DNA from: an uncultured Bacteroides sp.
Lineage (GTDB): Bacteria > Bacteroidota > Bacteroidia > Bacteroidales > Bacteroidaceae
Assembly: GCF_910586915.1 (NCBI RefSeq)
Contig: NZ_CAJULN010000060.1
Span: 1-13,655, forward strand
Reading direction: 5' to 3'
Length of the DNA stretch: 13,655 nucleotides
Positions 1-7,675 of this stretch are shown here, one piece after another. A model generated the notes under the pieces. It made no database searches. It was not told where the DNA came from and was given only the letters and a program-made list of their open reading frames with translations. Made by a program: the position numbers and the translations under genes. Numbering within the stretch: position 1 is the first letter of the stretch; each line of letters opens with the position of its first letter.

Positions 1-62
1 ACCGTCCGATTGGACAGATAAAATATTCACTAATTTAATTCAACCAACAGGTAATAAGATAT

Positions 63-638
63 ATGGAACTGGAAGAACTGAAAAAATCATGGAATGTGCT
101 TGACGAACATCTCAAAGACAGGGAGCTTATCAAGGAAGAAGAGTTTTCAAAGCTGATAGGCCACACCGGCAAAGGTCTGCACGCCATTGCCAACCTCAAT
201 ATCAGGCTGATTCTTATCTCCCTGCCGGTGTTAATCCTGTTTTTGGCGGAAGTATTGACACACCACCGCTGGAACCCGGTTTACATCATCATCCTGCTTG
301 CCTGGCTTCCGGCACTCTGCTGGGACATCGTCACCGCCCGCTTCCTGCAACGGACACAGATAGACGAAATGCCCCTCGTCGAAGTGATAAGCCGCGTCAA
401 CCGCATCCACCGGTGGACAATCAGAGAACGTCTGTGCTCCATCGGCTTCCTGCTGCTATTGGCGGTGCTCTCGTTTGTATATTGGCAAGTGTGGCAATAC
501 GGAATAACGATGATGCTCTGCTTCTTCCTGCTGTGGGGCGGCGGGCTCGGACTGATTCTGTGGATTTACCGCAAGAAGTTCCTGAACCGTATCCACGAAA
601 TCAAAAAGAACCTGAGTGAATTAAACGAACTGATATAA
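63..638 (+). CDS. Small four-helix integral membrane protein of unknown function
   Basis: A 191-residue protein with a charged N-terminal region (about 1-45, starting MELEELKKSW) that is probably helical. Four hydrophobic segments follow at about 48-65, 73-90, 125-144 and 147-169, and the tail is basic and helical (170-191). I see no catalytic motif or signal peptide. The MELEELKKSW opening is, from memory, typical of a Bacteroidetes family often found next to ECF sigma factor genes. Too little sequence lies upstream to test that here. The stop is followed nine bases later by the start of the phosphoesterase gene, whose SD-like AAAGGA overlaps this stop, so the two are almost certainly co-transcribed and perhaps work together in the inner membrane. 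A role as an anti-sigma-like or accessory membrane factor is only a guess. The reading frame is secure and the function unknown. Confidence 0.85.
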   Translation: MELEELKKSWNVLDEHLKDRELIKEEEFSKLIGHTGKGLHAIANLNIRLILISLPVLILFLAEVLTHHRWNPVYIIILLAWLPALCWDIVTARFLQRTQIDEMPLVEVISRVNRIHRWTIRERLCSIGFLLLLAVLSFVYWQVWQYGITMMLCFFLLWGGGLGLILWIYRKKFLNRIHEIKKNLSELNELI

Positions 639-647
639 AAGGACATC

Positions 648-1814
648 ATGTTACAACGCGTATTTATCTTTCTGCTACTAATACTCCTTCTGCCGGATCT
701 CTTCCTCTACCTCCGGTTTGTCTCACGGCTCACCGCCAACCGCCTGTGGCGCATTCTCTATTGGTTGCCAAGCACGTTGCTGACCGCAGGATTACTGTAT
801 CTCGTGTTTTTCGCCAACAACTCGTTTTCCGAAAGCCACACACAGGTCATCGGATGGTTCTCCATTTTCTTTTTCCTCTTTGCAGCTCCCAAACTGGTGC
901 TGGCTCTCTGTACCCTCATCGGAATGCCTTTTCACCATTGGCTCCGTATGCCGCGTGCCCCGTTTACCGGTGCGGGATTGATACTGTCAGTCCTCTGTAC
1001 GGTGATGATTCTCTACGGTTCGTTTGTCGGACGCAGCCGGTTTGAAGTCAAGGAGGTGAGCTACTCCTCTCCCCGGCTTCCCCAAGCCTTTGACGGATAC
1101 CGCATCGTGCAGCTCTCGGACATACACATCGGTAGCTGGACGGGCAATGCCTCCGCCATCGAAAGAATGGTAAACATAGTGAACGCCCAACAGCCCGACC
1201 TTATCGTATTCACGGGCGACTTGGTGAACCACCGCGCTATAGAATTGGACGAATTCCGCGAAATCCTCTCGCGGCTGAAAGCCCGTGACGGCGTCTACTC
1301 CATATTGGGCAACCACGACTACGGTCCCTACTTCCATTGGAAAAGCAAGCAGGAACAGGATGACAACCTCACCGCACTGAAACAGAAACAGGCAGCTATG
1401 GGATGGACAATGCTCAACAACTCGCACACGGTGCTGACGCGCGCAAACGACAGCATTGCACTTATCGGTGTGGAGAACGAAGGCGAACCGCCCTTCTCCC
1501 AACACGGCGACCTTGCCCGCGCAAAAGCAGGCACCGACGGGATGTTCCAACTGCTGCTGAGCCACAACCCCACGCACTGGAGACGCGAAGTGCTTCCGCA
1601 ATCGGACATCGACCTTATGTTGGCGGGACACACCCACGCCATGCAGTTCAGGATAGGCAGCTACTCCCTTTCCTCACATATCTATCCCGAATGGAGCGGG
1701 ATGTATCTCGAAGGCAGGCGCGGTTTGTATGTCAATGTGGGAATCGGCTATGTGGGGCTTCCTTTCCGCTTCGGCGCATGGCCCGAAATAACGGTGCTTA
1801 CCCTACGACGGTAA
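648..1814 (+). CDS. Membrane-anchored calcineurin-like metallophosphoesterase
   Basis: A 388-residue protein with an N-terminal membrane domain (hydrophobic stretches near 3-23, 37-55, 67-90 and 107-126) and a C-terminal metallophosphoesterase domain from about residue 150. All metal-binding motifs of the family are visible: D158-x-H160 in LSDIHIG, G190-D191 in FTGDLV, G221-N-H-D224, S305-H306 and G327-H-T-H330. It should therefore be an active two-metal hydrolase of phosphomono- or phosphodiesters. The layout recalls YkuE/YaeI-like and LpxG-type membrane phosphoesterases, so a lipid or cell-envelope substrate is plausible, but the substrate cannot be read from sequence. The ATG has an AAAGGA ribosome site that overlaps the stop of the preceding membrane protein gene. 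The last 17 bases overlap the 3' end of the convergent sbcC gene. It is unrelated in role to SbcD, although both use the same fold. Confidence 0.92.
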   Translation: MLQRVFIFLLLILLLPDLFLYLRFVSRLTANRLWRILYWLPSTLLTAGLLYLVFFANNSFSESHTQVIGWFSIFFFLFAAPKLVLALCTLIGMPFHHWLRMPRAPFTGAGLILSVLCTVMILYGSFVGRSRFEVKEVSYSSPRLPQAFDGYRIVQLSDIHIGSWTGNASAIERMVNIVNAQQPDLIVFTGDLVNHRAIELDEFREILSRLKARDGVYSILGNHDYGPYFHWKSKQEQDDNLTALKQKQAAMGWTMLNNSHTVLTRANDSIALIGVENEGEPPFSQHGDLARAKAGTDGMFQLLLSHNPTHWRREVLPQSDIDLMLAGHTHAMQFRIGSYSLSSHIYPEWSGMYLEGRRGLYVNVGIGYVGLPFRFGAWPEITVLTLRR

Positions 1815-1818
1815 GCAC
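1794..1818. terminator. Hairpin spanning the overlapping stops of two convergent genes
   Basis: A perfect 9-bp inverted repeat, GTGCTTACC (1794-1802) and GGTAAGCAC (1810-1818), flanks a 7-base loop. The phosphoesterase stop (1812-1814) lies in the right arm and the sbcC stop (1798-1800, read leftwards) in the left arm. Rightwards it is followed by GCTTTT, and leftwards by a weaker TTATTTC, so it could act as a compact bidirectional terminator. The short T-runs make this a candidate, not a strong intrinsic terminator. Because of the dyad, both proteins encode Val-Leu-Thr close to their C-termini from the same arm sequence. Confidence 0.5.
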
Positions 1819-4665
1819 GCTTTTCCCGTTCACCTTCTTCTGCACCCGTACCTGTACGGAAATCCGCTCGCACATCTCCTGCACGTGGGATATCACTCCG
1901 ATTTTTCTCCCTTGCAGTTGAAGTTGCTCCAATGCCTCCATTGCCGTGCGCAGGCTTTCGGCGTCCAACGAGCCGAATCCTTCGTCGATGAAAAGGGATT
2001 CCACTTTCAGGTTATTGCCCGACAAGGAAGAGAGTCCCAATGCCAACGCCAATGAAATCAGAAACGATTCGCCACCGGAAAGGGAATAGACCGTGCGCAC
2101 CTCGTCACACATATCGCAGTCTATCACCTGAAGTGCCAGTGTGTCGGGCACTTGCTGCAACCTATATCGTTTGGAGAGGTAAGACAGGTGCTTGTTGGCA
2201 TGCAGCAGCAGGAGGTTCAGCGTATATCCCTGTGCAATCACCTTGAACTTCGCCCCGTCTGCACTGCCTATTAGTTTGTTGAGTTTTGCCCAACGTTCGG
2301 CGACGGTCTGCTTCTGTTGCAGTTCCTGTGCAATCTGCCCGGCGGTTTCCCGGTTCTTCGACTGTTGCAGCAGGCGGGCTTCCACTGCCGAAAGGCTGCG
2401 TTCGATGTTGAGGTTCTCTTCTTGCTGTCTCCGAATCGTTTCGGGAAGTTGTTCGGGCGACTCAATCTGCTCCTGTTGCCTGCGCAGCTCCTCTACGGCA
2501 AGTGCAATCTGTTTCAGTTCTCCCTGCAAGCCCGACAGGCGGTTCTGTACGGTCTCCACCTCTTTGCGCACTTGTTCCAGAGCAAGGTTCAACTCCTTCT
2601 CCTTCCGTGCCACTACCGCTTCGGCTTCGTCCGCACTTTTTCCTTTCAGCAAGGCGGCGCGTTCGCGGCGAAGTGCCTCCAATCCCTTCTCTGCCGATTC
2701 AAACCGTTGCTGTTCGGAAGCCGCCATATGCTGCAAGGTGGCAGTCTGCTCTTTTGCTGAGGCTACCTTCTGCGCTGCCAGACGGCTTTGGGAGACGTCC
2801 GCACGCAAGGCTTCGCAATAAGCGCGCAACTTCTTGACCGTCTCGTCGGCGCGTTGCCATTCCGCATACAAGGTGCGGTACTCCCGAATCAGTGCCGCCA
2901 ACTCTTCGAGACGACGGCGTATCTGCTCCTCGTCACCTGCGTCCGTTCCCTCCTTCCGCAATGCGGCCAACTGACTGCCTACCTGGCTTTCGATGTTCCG
3001 TTGATGCGACAAGTCACGTTGCAGGACAATGGTCCGGTTGTTCAGTTCGCGGCAGGAAGCCTGCGCGGCATTGTATTCCTGCTCGATATTGCGGAAAAGA
3101 GTATCCACCACCTCCTGTTCCCGATGATAAGGATGCGACATGCTGCCGCAGACGGGACAGGCTTCTCCTTCCTGCAACTGCTGCCGCAGGGTTTTCACAT
3201 CCTTGCCTACCGCCATGCGGGCGTTTTCATAAAGCCGTTGCACAGTCTTTAACGCGGCTTCCTGTTCCACTTGCTGTTGCAGGCAAGCGGCGGTCTCCTG
3301 CTCCAACCTTCCGATTTCAGCCTTCGTTTTTGTCTCCGTTTCGGCAAGTTGGCGAAGGTTCTGCTGCCGTGTCCACTCCTTCTGCAACTTCACCTGCTCT
3401 TCTGCCAACGACGGATAGCCGAAGGCATTCAGCCGTGCCAAGCGTTCTTCGTTTGCCCCGGCTTCCGCCTGCAACTTCTGTTCTTCCTGCTGCAAGATAA
3501 GGTCTATCTGTTCGGGCGGCAGATGTTTTTCCGTTTCCACACGGTGCAGCAGACGGTTCAGGGAACGGTGGGCAGCCTGCAAAAGTTCCGTAGCTTCCCG
3601 CACCCTCTTCTCCTGCTCCGCCGCCCGGCTGCGGGCAACTTCCCACGCTTGCCGTGCCTGTGTGTAACTCTCCTGCTGCGACTGTATCTGCACGTCCAAC
3701 CGGCGCGCTTTCTTCAAGTCCGGCTGTATGGTTTCCCATTGAGCCTTGAAACGAACCAAGCCCTCTTCCTGCCCGGCAAGCCGTTGGCGGGCGGTGTCCA
3801 ACTTCGCCTGCTCTCCCTGCTCCTCTTCCTGCTTCTTCGTCCGAAGCTCTTCCTGTGCCTTCAAGGAGCGTACCACCGTCAGTTGTGCATTCTGCTCTGC
3901 CAAGAGTTTAATCCCTGCGGCGCGCTTCTTGACCAATGCTTCTTTCTCTTTGCGCAAGGCAAACAGCTCTTCTTCCGGCATCAGTTCGATGACGCTGAGC
4001 CTGCCTTGAATCAAGGCTATCTCTTCCTGCGCTACCTTGTTGCGGGCAAATATCTCCTGCGAGATGCGTGAATAGAGGGCTGTGCCCGTCAGTTTCTCCA
4101 GCAGTTCCGCCTTCGCCGCCCCTTTCGATTTGAGGAAGGTGGCAAAATCATTCTGTGCCAACAGGACGGTACGCGTAAACTGGTCGTAGGTCAAGCCTAC
4201 CAACGCTGTCAGTTGTGCCAACAGCTCTTTCTTCGTGCCCTGAAACACTTTATCGGTATCCAGTTCTCTGACTTCCAACGTCTGCGGCTGCAACGAACCG
4301 TCCACCCTGTTTCTTGTCCGCCTTACCGACCAGCGGGAACGGTAGCGACGGCCGTCTATCCCCAAGAAATCGACTTCCGCATATCCGTCGCCCGTTCCCC
4401 GCCGCAACAGGTTCCGCACATCGGACTGGTTGACCTGATTGTCTCCTACATCCGACAGGCTCACGCTCTCGACCGAAGCGGCGAAACGGGGCGCCTTGTC
4501 ATACAACGCCAAGCACAATGCATCCAATAAAGTAGACTTGCCTGCCCCCGTGGCACCCGAGATGGCGAATATTCCCGCCGAGCGCAACGGCTCCGCGTTG
4601 AAGTCCACTTCCACAGTTCCCTCTATCGAGGTGAGATTCTTTAATCGTATGGCTAATATTTTCAT
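1798..4665 (-). CDS. sbcC: SbcC, ATPase subunit of the SbcCD exonuclease (Rad50-like)
   Basis: A 955-residue SMC-type ATPase. The N-terminal half carries the Walker A motif GATGAGKST (37-45) and a Q-loop glutamine at 171 in LLAQNDF. A long Gln/Glu-rich coiled coil follows (about 190-500), then the zinc hook CPVCG (503-507), the returning coiled coil (about 510-800), the ABC signature SLSGGE (861-866), Walker B LFIDEGFGSLD (891-901, D894/E895) and the H-loop histidine 927. All ATPase and hook motifs are intact. The protein is somewhat shorter than E. coli SbcC. SbcC dimerises through the hook and powers the SbcD nuclease, which removes DNA hairpins and blocked double-strand ends. It is translated from an ATG that overlaps the sbcD stop (ATGA), preceded by GGAGGAC, which indicates translational coupling. 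Large open frames on the opposite strand are codon-bias shadows. Confidence 0.97.
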   Translation of the reverse strand: MKILAIRLKNLTSIEGTVEVDFNAEPLRSAGIFAISGATGAGKSTLLDALCLALYDKAPRFAASVESVSLSDVGDNQVNQSDVRNLLRRGTGDGYAEVDFLGIDGRRYRSRWSVRRTRNRVDGSLQPQTLEVRELDTDKVFQGTKKELLAQLTALVGLTYDQFTRTVLLAQNDFATFLKSKGAAKAELLEKLTGTALYSRISQEIFARNKVAQEEIALIQGRLSVIELMPEEELFALRKEKEALVKKRAAGIKLLAEQNAQLTVVRSLKAQEELRTKKQEEEQGEQAKLDTARQRLAGQEEGLVRFKAQWETIQPDLKKARRLDVQIQSQQESYTQARQAWEVARSRAAEQEKRVREATELLQAAHRSLNRLLHRVETEKHLPPEQIDLILQQEEQKLQAEAGANEERLARLNAFGYPSLAEEQVKLQKEWTRQQNLRQLAETETKTKAEIGRLEQETAACLQQQVEQEAALKTVQRLYENARMAVGKDVKTLRQQLQEGEACPVCGSMSHPYHREQEVVDTLFRNIEQEYNAAQASCRELNNRTIVLQRDLSHQRNIESQVGSQLAALRKEGTDAGDEEQIRRRLEELAALIREYRTLYAEWQRADETVKKLRAYCEALRADVSQSRLAAQKVASAKEQTATLQHMAASEQQRFESAEKGLEALRRERAALLKGKSADEAEAVVARKEKELNLALEQVRKEVETVQNRLSGLQGELKQIALAVEELRRQQEQIESPEQLPETIRRQQEENLNIERSLSAVEARLLQQSKNRETAGQIAQELQQKQTVAERWAKLNKLIGSADGAKFKVIAQGYTLNLLLLHANKHLSYLSKRYRLQQVPDTLALQVIDCDMCDEVRTVYSLSGGESFLISLALALGLSSLSGNNLKVESLFIDEGFGSLDAESLRTAMEALEQLQLQGRKIGVISHVQEMCERISVQVRVQKKVNGKSVLTVVG

Positions 4666-5915
4666 TTTTCGTCCTCCTCTTCTTTGCGGGTGGCAGCCAG
4701 GTAGGCTTCCTGAAACAAGTCGGTCAACTCCTCAGGCATCACCGACCGGTAAATCTTCTCGAAAGCAGAGCGGGCAATCTGCAAGGGTGACATCTCTTGC
4801 AGCCCCCTTTTCCAGTCGGCCTCTTCCCTTGCCGCATCCTCCGCACTGTCTCGATAGGTGGAGACGATGCGTGCCAAACGGTAGTTCTTGTCCGCCAAGA
4901 CCTCCTCTATTTCCTGCCGAAGCATGGGTTCGGGCTCTTCGAGCAATACTTTCACCTCCAGATAGGGTGCGGCTCCCTCCACCGCCGGCAGCTCTTGCAG
5001 AGCTTTCAGTACCGTTTCCGGCAAAGCGGGTTCTCCGGCAGGCACGCTCACCAACGGAACGAACTTCGGACATTCGAGCCTTCGGATATCTACCGCATAT
5101 CCCTCGTCGAACGTCACCATCACCACCCCGTGATGATAATGCTTCTCGGCAAAAGACATCGGTATGGGGCTTCCCGCATAACGGACATTCTCCCGGTGCG
5201 ACACCCGTTGGGCTTTGTGGATATGTCCCAAAGCGGTATAGGCAATCTGTTCGGAGAAGGCGTCGGGCGAGATGCACTCCAACCCGCCAATGACCGTGCG
5301 TTCGCTATAATCCCTGTCGGCAATCTCCGAACCGGTAGCCTGCAAATGGCCGATAGCAAGAATCGACTGACGGGCTTCCCTCCGTTTCCACAACCTTTGC
5401 AGGAGTTGCGTATAGAGTTCGCGCACGCCTTCGGCATACGGATTCCCTTCGGTCTGCACCACCGGATAATCTCCCTGGCGCAAAAAGGGGACGGCCATGC
5501 AAAGCAGTTCCGCTTCCCCCTTCCGGTTCTTCAACTCCACGCACAGATGGTCGTAATCTATCTCTCCGTCTTCCAACCTGCGCACCACTCCTCTCACCTC
5601 TGTCCGCATTGCCTGCAACAGAGGCAGGGGGGCTTCGAGACGTGCCGCCGAATCGTGGTTGCCTGCCACAATGACAAGCTGTAGGTGCGGATTCTCCGCC
5701 GTCACGCGGTGAACAAACCGGTAATAAATGCTTTGGGATGCAGCCGAAGGATTGGAAACATCGAAAACGTCGCCGGCTATAATCAGTGCGTCAATCTCTT
5801 GCCGACGGATTTCTTCTGCCAGCCAGCTCAGAAAGGCTTCGTGTTCTTCGCTGCGGTCGTAGCCGAAGAAGGTCTGTCCAAGATGCCAGTCGGCAGTATG
5901 CAATATACGTATCAT
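4662..5915 (-). CDS. sbcD: SbcD, nuclease subunit of the SbcCD exonuclease (Mre11-like)
   Basis: A 417-residue Mre11-type phosphoesterase. The metal ligands are in place: D9-W-H11 in the opening HTADWHLGQ, D49 in AGDVFD, G85-N-H-D88, H190 in AIGHLQ, and G230-H-I-H233. The C-terminal region (about 285-417), with acidic helices, matches the capping and SbcC-binding part of the family. Together with SbcC it forms the ATP-dependent 3'-5' double-strand exonuclease and hairpin endonuclease used in break and palindrome processing. It is the promoter-proximal gene of a two-gene leftward operon. A TAnnTTTG box lies about 26 bases upstream of the ATG. The start at the MIRILHTADWH sequence is the conventional N-terminus, and no longer in-frame extension is needed. 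Confidence 0.96.
   Translation of the reverse strand: MIRILHTADWHLGQTFFGYDRSEEHEAFLSWLAEEIRRQEIDALIIAGDVFDVSNPSAASQSIYYRFVHRVTAENPHLQLVIVAGNHDSAARLEAPLPLLQAMRTEVRGVVRRLEDGEIDYDHLCVELKNRKGEAELLCMAVPFLRQGDYPVVQTEGNPYAEGVRELYTQLLQRLWKRREARQSILAIGHLQATGSEIADRDYSERTVIGGLECISPDAFSEQIAYTALGHIHKAQRVSHRENVRYAGSPIPMSFAEKHYHHGVVMVTFDEGYAVDIRRLECPKFVPLVSVPAGEPALPETVLKALQELPAVEGAAPYLEVKVLLEEPEPMLRQEIEEVLADKNYRLARIVSTYRDSAEDAAREEADWKRGLQEMSPLQIARSAFEKIYRSVMPEELTDLFQEAYLAATRKEEEDEK
4671..4677 (-). promoter_or_regulatory. Strong Shine-Dalgarno for sbcC inside the end of sbcD
   Basis: Read leftwards, GGAGGAC sits five bases before the sbcC ATG and lies within the last codons of sbcD. Most starts in this window lack a clear Shine-Dalgarno sequence, as is usual in Bacteroides. 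A near-consensus site plus the ATGA overlap suggests that SbcC synthesis is tied to SbcD translation. Confidence 0.6.
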
Positions 5916-5940
5916 GGTTTTATCTCTAATAACTCAAGGA

Positions 5941-5948
5941 CAAAAATA
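5941..5948 (-). promoter_or_regulatory. Bacteroides-type -7 promoter box for sbcDC
   Basis: Read leftwards the sequence is TATTTTTG, an exact match to the Bacteroides -7 consensus TAnnTTTG. It implies a leader of about 20 bases before the sbcD ATG. I do not find a convincing TTTG -33 element at the usual spacing, so the call rests on the -7 box and its position. Confidence 0.55.
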
Positions 5949-6003
5949 GCACAATCGGAAAAGATAATATAGCATCCGCACCGCTTTTTTACCAATAATC
6001 CAC

Positions 6004-6011
6004 TATATTTG
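6004..6011 (+). promoter_or_regulatory. Bacteroides-type -7 promoter box for the acyltransferase gene
   Basis: TATATTTG matches TAnnTTTG exactly. Transcription would start a few bases downstream, leaving a leader under 20 bases before the ATG at 6033. This box rules out the alternative upstream TTG start at 6009, which falls inside it. A run of six T (5985-5990) lies upstream, but no clear -33 TTTG is seen. Confidence 0.6.
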
Positions 6012-6032
6012 CGAAATAAAATTCCAACCCCT

Positions 6033-6791
6033 ATGAAGATACTTTATTATATTTATCAGATTTGCATCGCTTTACCTATATTATTAGTGCTGACCATCCT
6101 CACGGCGCTGGTCACCATCGTAGGTTCCCTTTTGGGCGGAGCCCACTTCTGGGGATACTATCCGGGAAAGCTATGGTCGCAGTTAATCTGCCTTCTGTTG
6201 TTGATTCCCGTAGAGATTCGCGGGCGCGAGAAACTGCACGATAAGACTTCCTATATCTTCGTTCCCAACCATCAGGGGTCGTTCGACATCTTTCTGATAT
6301 ACGGTTTCATTGGCAGAAACTTCAAGTGGATGATGAAGAAAAGCCTGCGCAAACTGCCATTCGTAGGGAAGGCGTGCGAAAGCGCCGGACATATCTTTGT
6401 CGACCGCTCCGGTCCGAAAAAGGTGTTGGAGACCATCCGGCAGGCAAAAGATTCGCTGAAAGACGGGGTTTCGTTAGTGGTTTTCCCGGAAGGAGCGCGT
6501 ACGTTTACGGGACATATGGGGTATTTTAAGAAAGGGGCTTTCCAGTTGGCCGACGATTTACAACTGCCGGTAGTGCCTGTCACCATCGACGGCTCGTTTG
6601 AAATCCTGCCGCGCACAGGCAAATGGATACACCGCCACCGCATGATTCTCACCATCCACGACCCCATTCCGCCCAAAGGAAAGGGAATGGAAAACCTGAA
6701 AGCAACCATGACGGAGGCTTATGCTGCGGTAGAAAGCGCACTACCCGAAAAGCATAGAGGCATGATAAGAAACGACGACCAGGACAAATAA
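6033..6791 (+). CDS. plsC: 1-acyl-sn-glycerol-3-phosphate acyltransferase, PlsC family
   Basis: A 252-residue membrane acyltransferase. A hydrophobic N-terminal region (about 9-35, with a second stretch at 47-60) is followed by the four PlsC blocks: N79-H80-QGSFD85 (the catalytic HxxxxD), GHIFVDR (119-125), FPEGAR (151-156), and a VVPVTIDG segment (180-187). The enzyme should transfer an acyl chain to the sn-2 position of lysophosphatidic acid to make phosphatidic acid for phospholipid synthesis at the inner membrane. Some Bacteroidetes paralogues of this family acylate other lipids such as aminolipids, so the exact acceptor is inferred. I chose ATG 6033 over an in-frame TTG at 6009 because the TTG overlaps the promoter box and adds only eight unlikely residues. 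It is divergent from sbcD and ends directly in a strong terminator, so it is probably monocistronic. Confidence 0.9.
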   Translation: MKILYYIYQICIALPILLVLTILTALVTIVGSLLGGAHFWGYYPGKLWSQLICLLLLIPVEIRGREKLHDKTSYIFVPNHQGSFDIFLIYGFIGRNFKWMMKKSLRKLPFVGKACESAGHIFVDRSGPKKVLETIRQAKDSLKDGVSLVVFPEGARTFTGHMGYFKKGAFQLADDLQLPVVPVTIDGSFEILPRTGKWIHRHRMILTIHDPIPPKGKGMENLKATMTEAYAAVESALPEKHRGMIRNDDQDK

Positions 6792-6795
6792 AAAA

Positions 6796-6822
6796 ACGGG
6801 CAGTAATTGCCCGTTTTTTTTT
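6796..6822. terminator. Strong bidirectional intrinsic terminator
   Basis: The stem ACGGGCA (6796-6802) pairs with TGCCCGT (6808-6814) around a GTAAT loop. A run of nine T lies on the right (6814-6822) and a run of seven A on the left (6790-6796). It begins right after the acyltransferase stop. The left A-run reads as a T-run leftwards, so it can also end the leftward lipoprotein transcript. Confidence 0.92.
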
Positions 6823-6840
6823 ACATCTGTCAACCGCCGG

Positions 6841-6919
6841 ATAACAATGCTTGATAAGTGTGATAACAATGCTTGGGAAAGCGCATAACATTGCTTGTTA
6901 AGGCAGTTCACATTGCTTG
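6841..6919. repeat. Four imperfect tandem repeats with a 22-bp period
   Basis: Copies begin at 6841, 6863, 6885 and 6907. The conserved part is the first 13 bases: ATAACAATGCTTG, ATAACAATGCTTG, ATAACATTGCTTG and TTCACATTGCTTG. The remaining nine bases of each unit vary, but the first three keep an A-rich centre (AAG or AAA). The last copy abuts the lipoprotein stop codon and its variable part merges into that gene. The array fills the space between the shared terminator and the lipoprotein gene, so it would be transcribed as that gene's 3' untranslated region. The third copy contains a small dyad, TAACA and TGTTA, around TTGCT. The function is unknown. Confidence 0.8.
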
Positions 6920-7654
6920 TTATTTTTTCTCCGCTTCGTTCTGCTGCAAACGCTGCTGCTCTTCTATCAGTTTCATGTTTTCCTTTGCTTTGGAAAGAAA
7001 CTCACGCACCAACTTGTTACTCTTGAATGAGTAAGGAGCATCTTTTACAATATCGTCTATCTGAGGAGTCATGATGGGATACGGAAGAGAGCTGCAAAGC
7101 ATCATGAACACGCTTGGGCCTAATACGTTCTCGTAATTGGTGGAAATAAAAGTTTTGACATAACGGTTCATCTCATTCATCAGCGAATCGCCTTCCACCA
7201 TCAGTTGCGAATGAATCTCTTCGATATCGCCGCCGTCGAGCACCATGCTGGTTTCACGCTGTTCCAACTCGACGATGCTTTCTTCGAGTTTGTTTCTCTT
7301 GTCGATAAATTCATACAAAGCATTGTTGAGAGAGGTACCTACCGCCTTCAACTCGGTATTGCTGATGGTCACCGTAATCTTGCCGTTTTCCAATACAATG
7401 GGCATGATGCTTTCATTGTCCATATAAAGCGATACCATCTGTACGGAATCTATCTTTCCCTTCATCGAAAACTCTCCGTGCACCACCTCGGCAGAGTCTA
7501 TCTTCACCCATTCGTTGCCGCTCAGCGACTTAAGATACAACATTTTCCCATCCAGGCTATTCACGGAAGAAGTTCCTTGAATCTTGTATTTATCAGCACA
7601 AGAGCTCAAGAACGGAAGCAAAAGTAAAAAAGGCAAAATCTTATTCACGTTCAT
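6920..7654 (-). CDS. DUF4369-like lipoprotein
   Basis: A 244-residue predicted lipoprotein. A short signal peptide (MNVNKILPFLLLLPFLSSC) ends in the lipobox LSSC, with C19 as the lipidated cysteine. The following region (about 23-115) has the YKIQGTSSVNSLDGKMLYL...IDSAEVVHGEFSMKG pattern I associate with DUF4369, a beta-rich domain usually found at the N-terminus of Bacteroidetes thioredoxin-like lipoproteins. Here no C-terminal thioredoxin domain or CxxC follows. Instead there is a helical region (about 110-244) with a charged, coiled-coil-like stretch and a Gln/Glu/Lys-rich tail. It should sit in the periplasm or on the outer membrane. A TAnnTTTG box lies 21 bases upstream, and the gene is divergent from the sulfatase maturase. 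The function is unknown. The lipoprotein call is strong and the domain name is from memory. Confidence 0.85.
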   Translation of the reverse strand: MNVNKILPFLLLLPFLSSCADKYKIQGTSSVNSLDGKMLYLKSLSGNEWVKIDSAEVVHGEFSMKGKIDSVQMVSLYMDNESIMPIVLENGKITVTISNTELKAVGTSLNNALYEFIDKRNKLEESIVELEQRETSMVLDGGDIEEIHSQLMVEGDSLMNEMNRYVKTFISTNYENVLGPSVFMMLCSSLPYPIMTPQIDDIVKDAPYSFKSNKLVREFLSKAKENMKLIEEQQRLQQNEAEKK

Positions 7655-7675
7655 CTTTTATTAAAATTCTGTGCG

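Noticed and set aside
1..62. 3' end of an upstream gene such as an ECF sigma factor
   Set aside because: Frames close at 19-21 and 36-38, but the few codons visible show no recognisable C-terminus, so no partial gene can be supported.
987..1637. Minus-strand open frame of 216 codons opposite the metallophosphoesterase
   Set aside because: It covers the conserved catalytic motifs of the real gene on the other strand and resembles no known protein.
3271..4071. Long plus-strand open frame of 266 codons opposite sbcC
   Set aside because: It is antisense to a fully conserved SbcC coiled coil, low in complexity (Leu, Phe, Gln), and has no recognised domain. It is a shadow of the codon usage of sbcC.
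6009..6032. Upstream TTG start for the acyltransferase
   Set aside because: It lies within the promoter box TATATTTG, and the added residues are not family-like. ATG 6033 gives the expected N-terminus.
6841..6919. CRISPR-like array
   Set aside because: The repeat core is only 13 bases, the interval between cores is nine bases and partly conserved, and there are no cas genes. It is a short tandem repeat.
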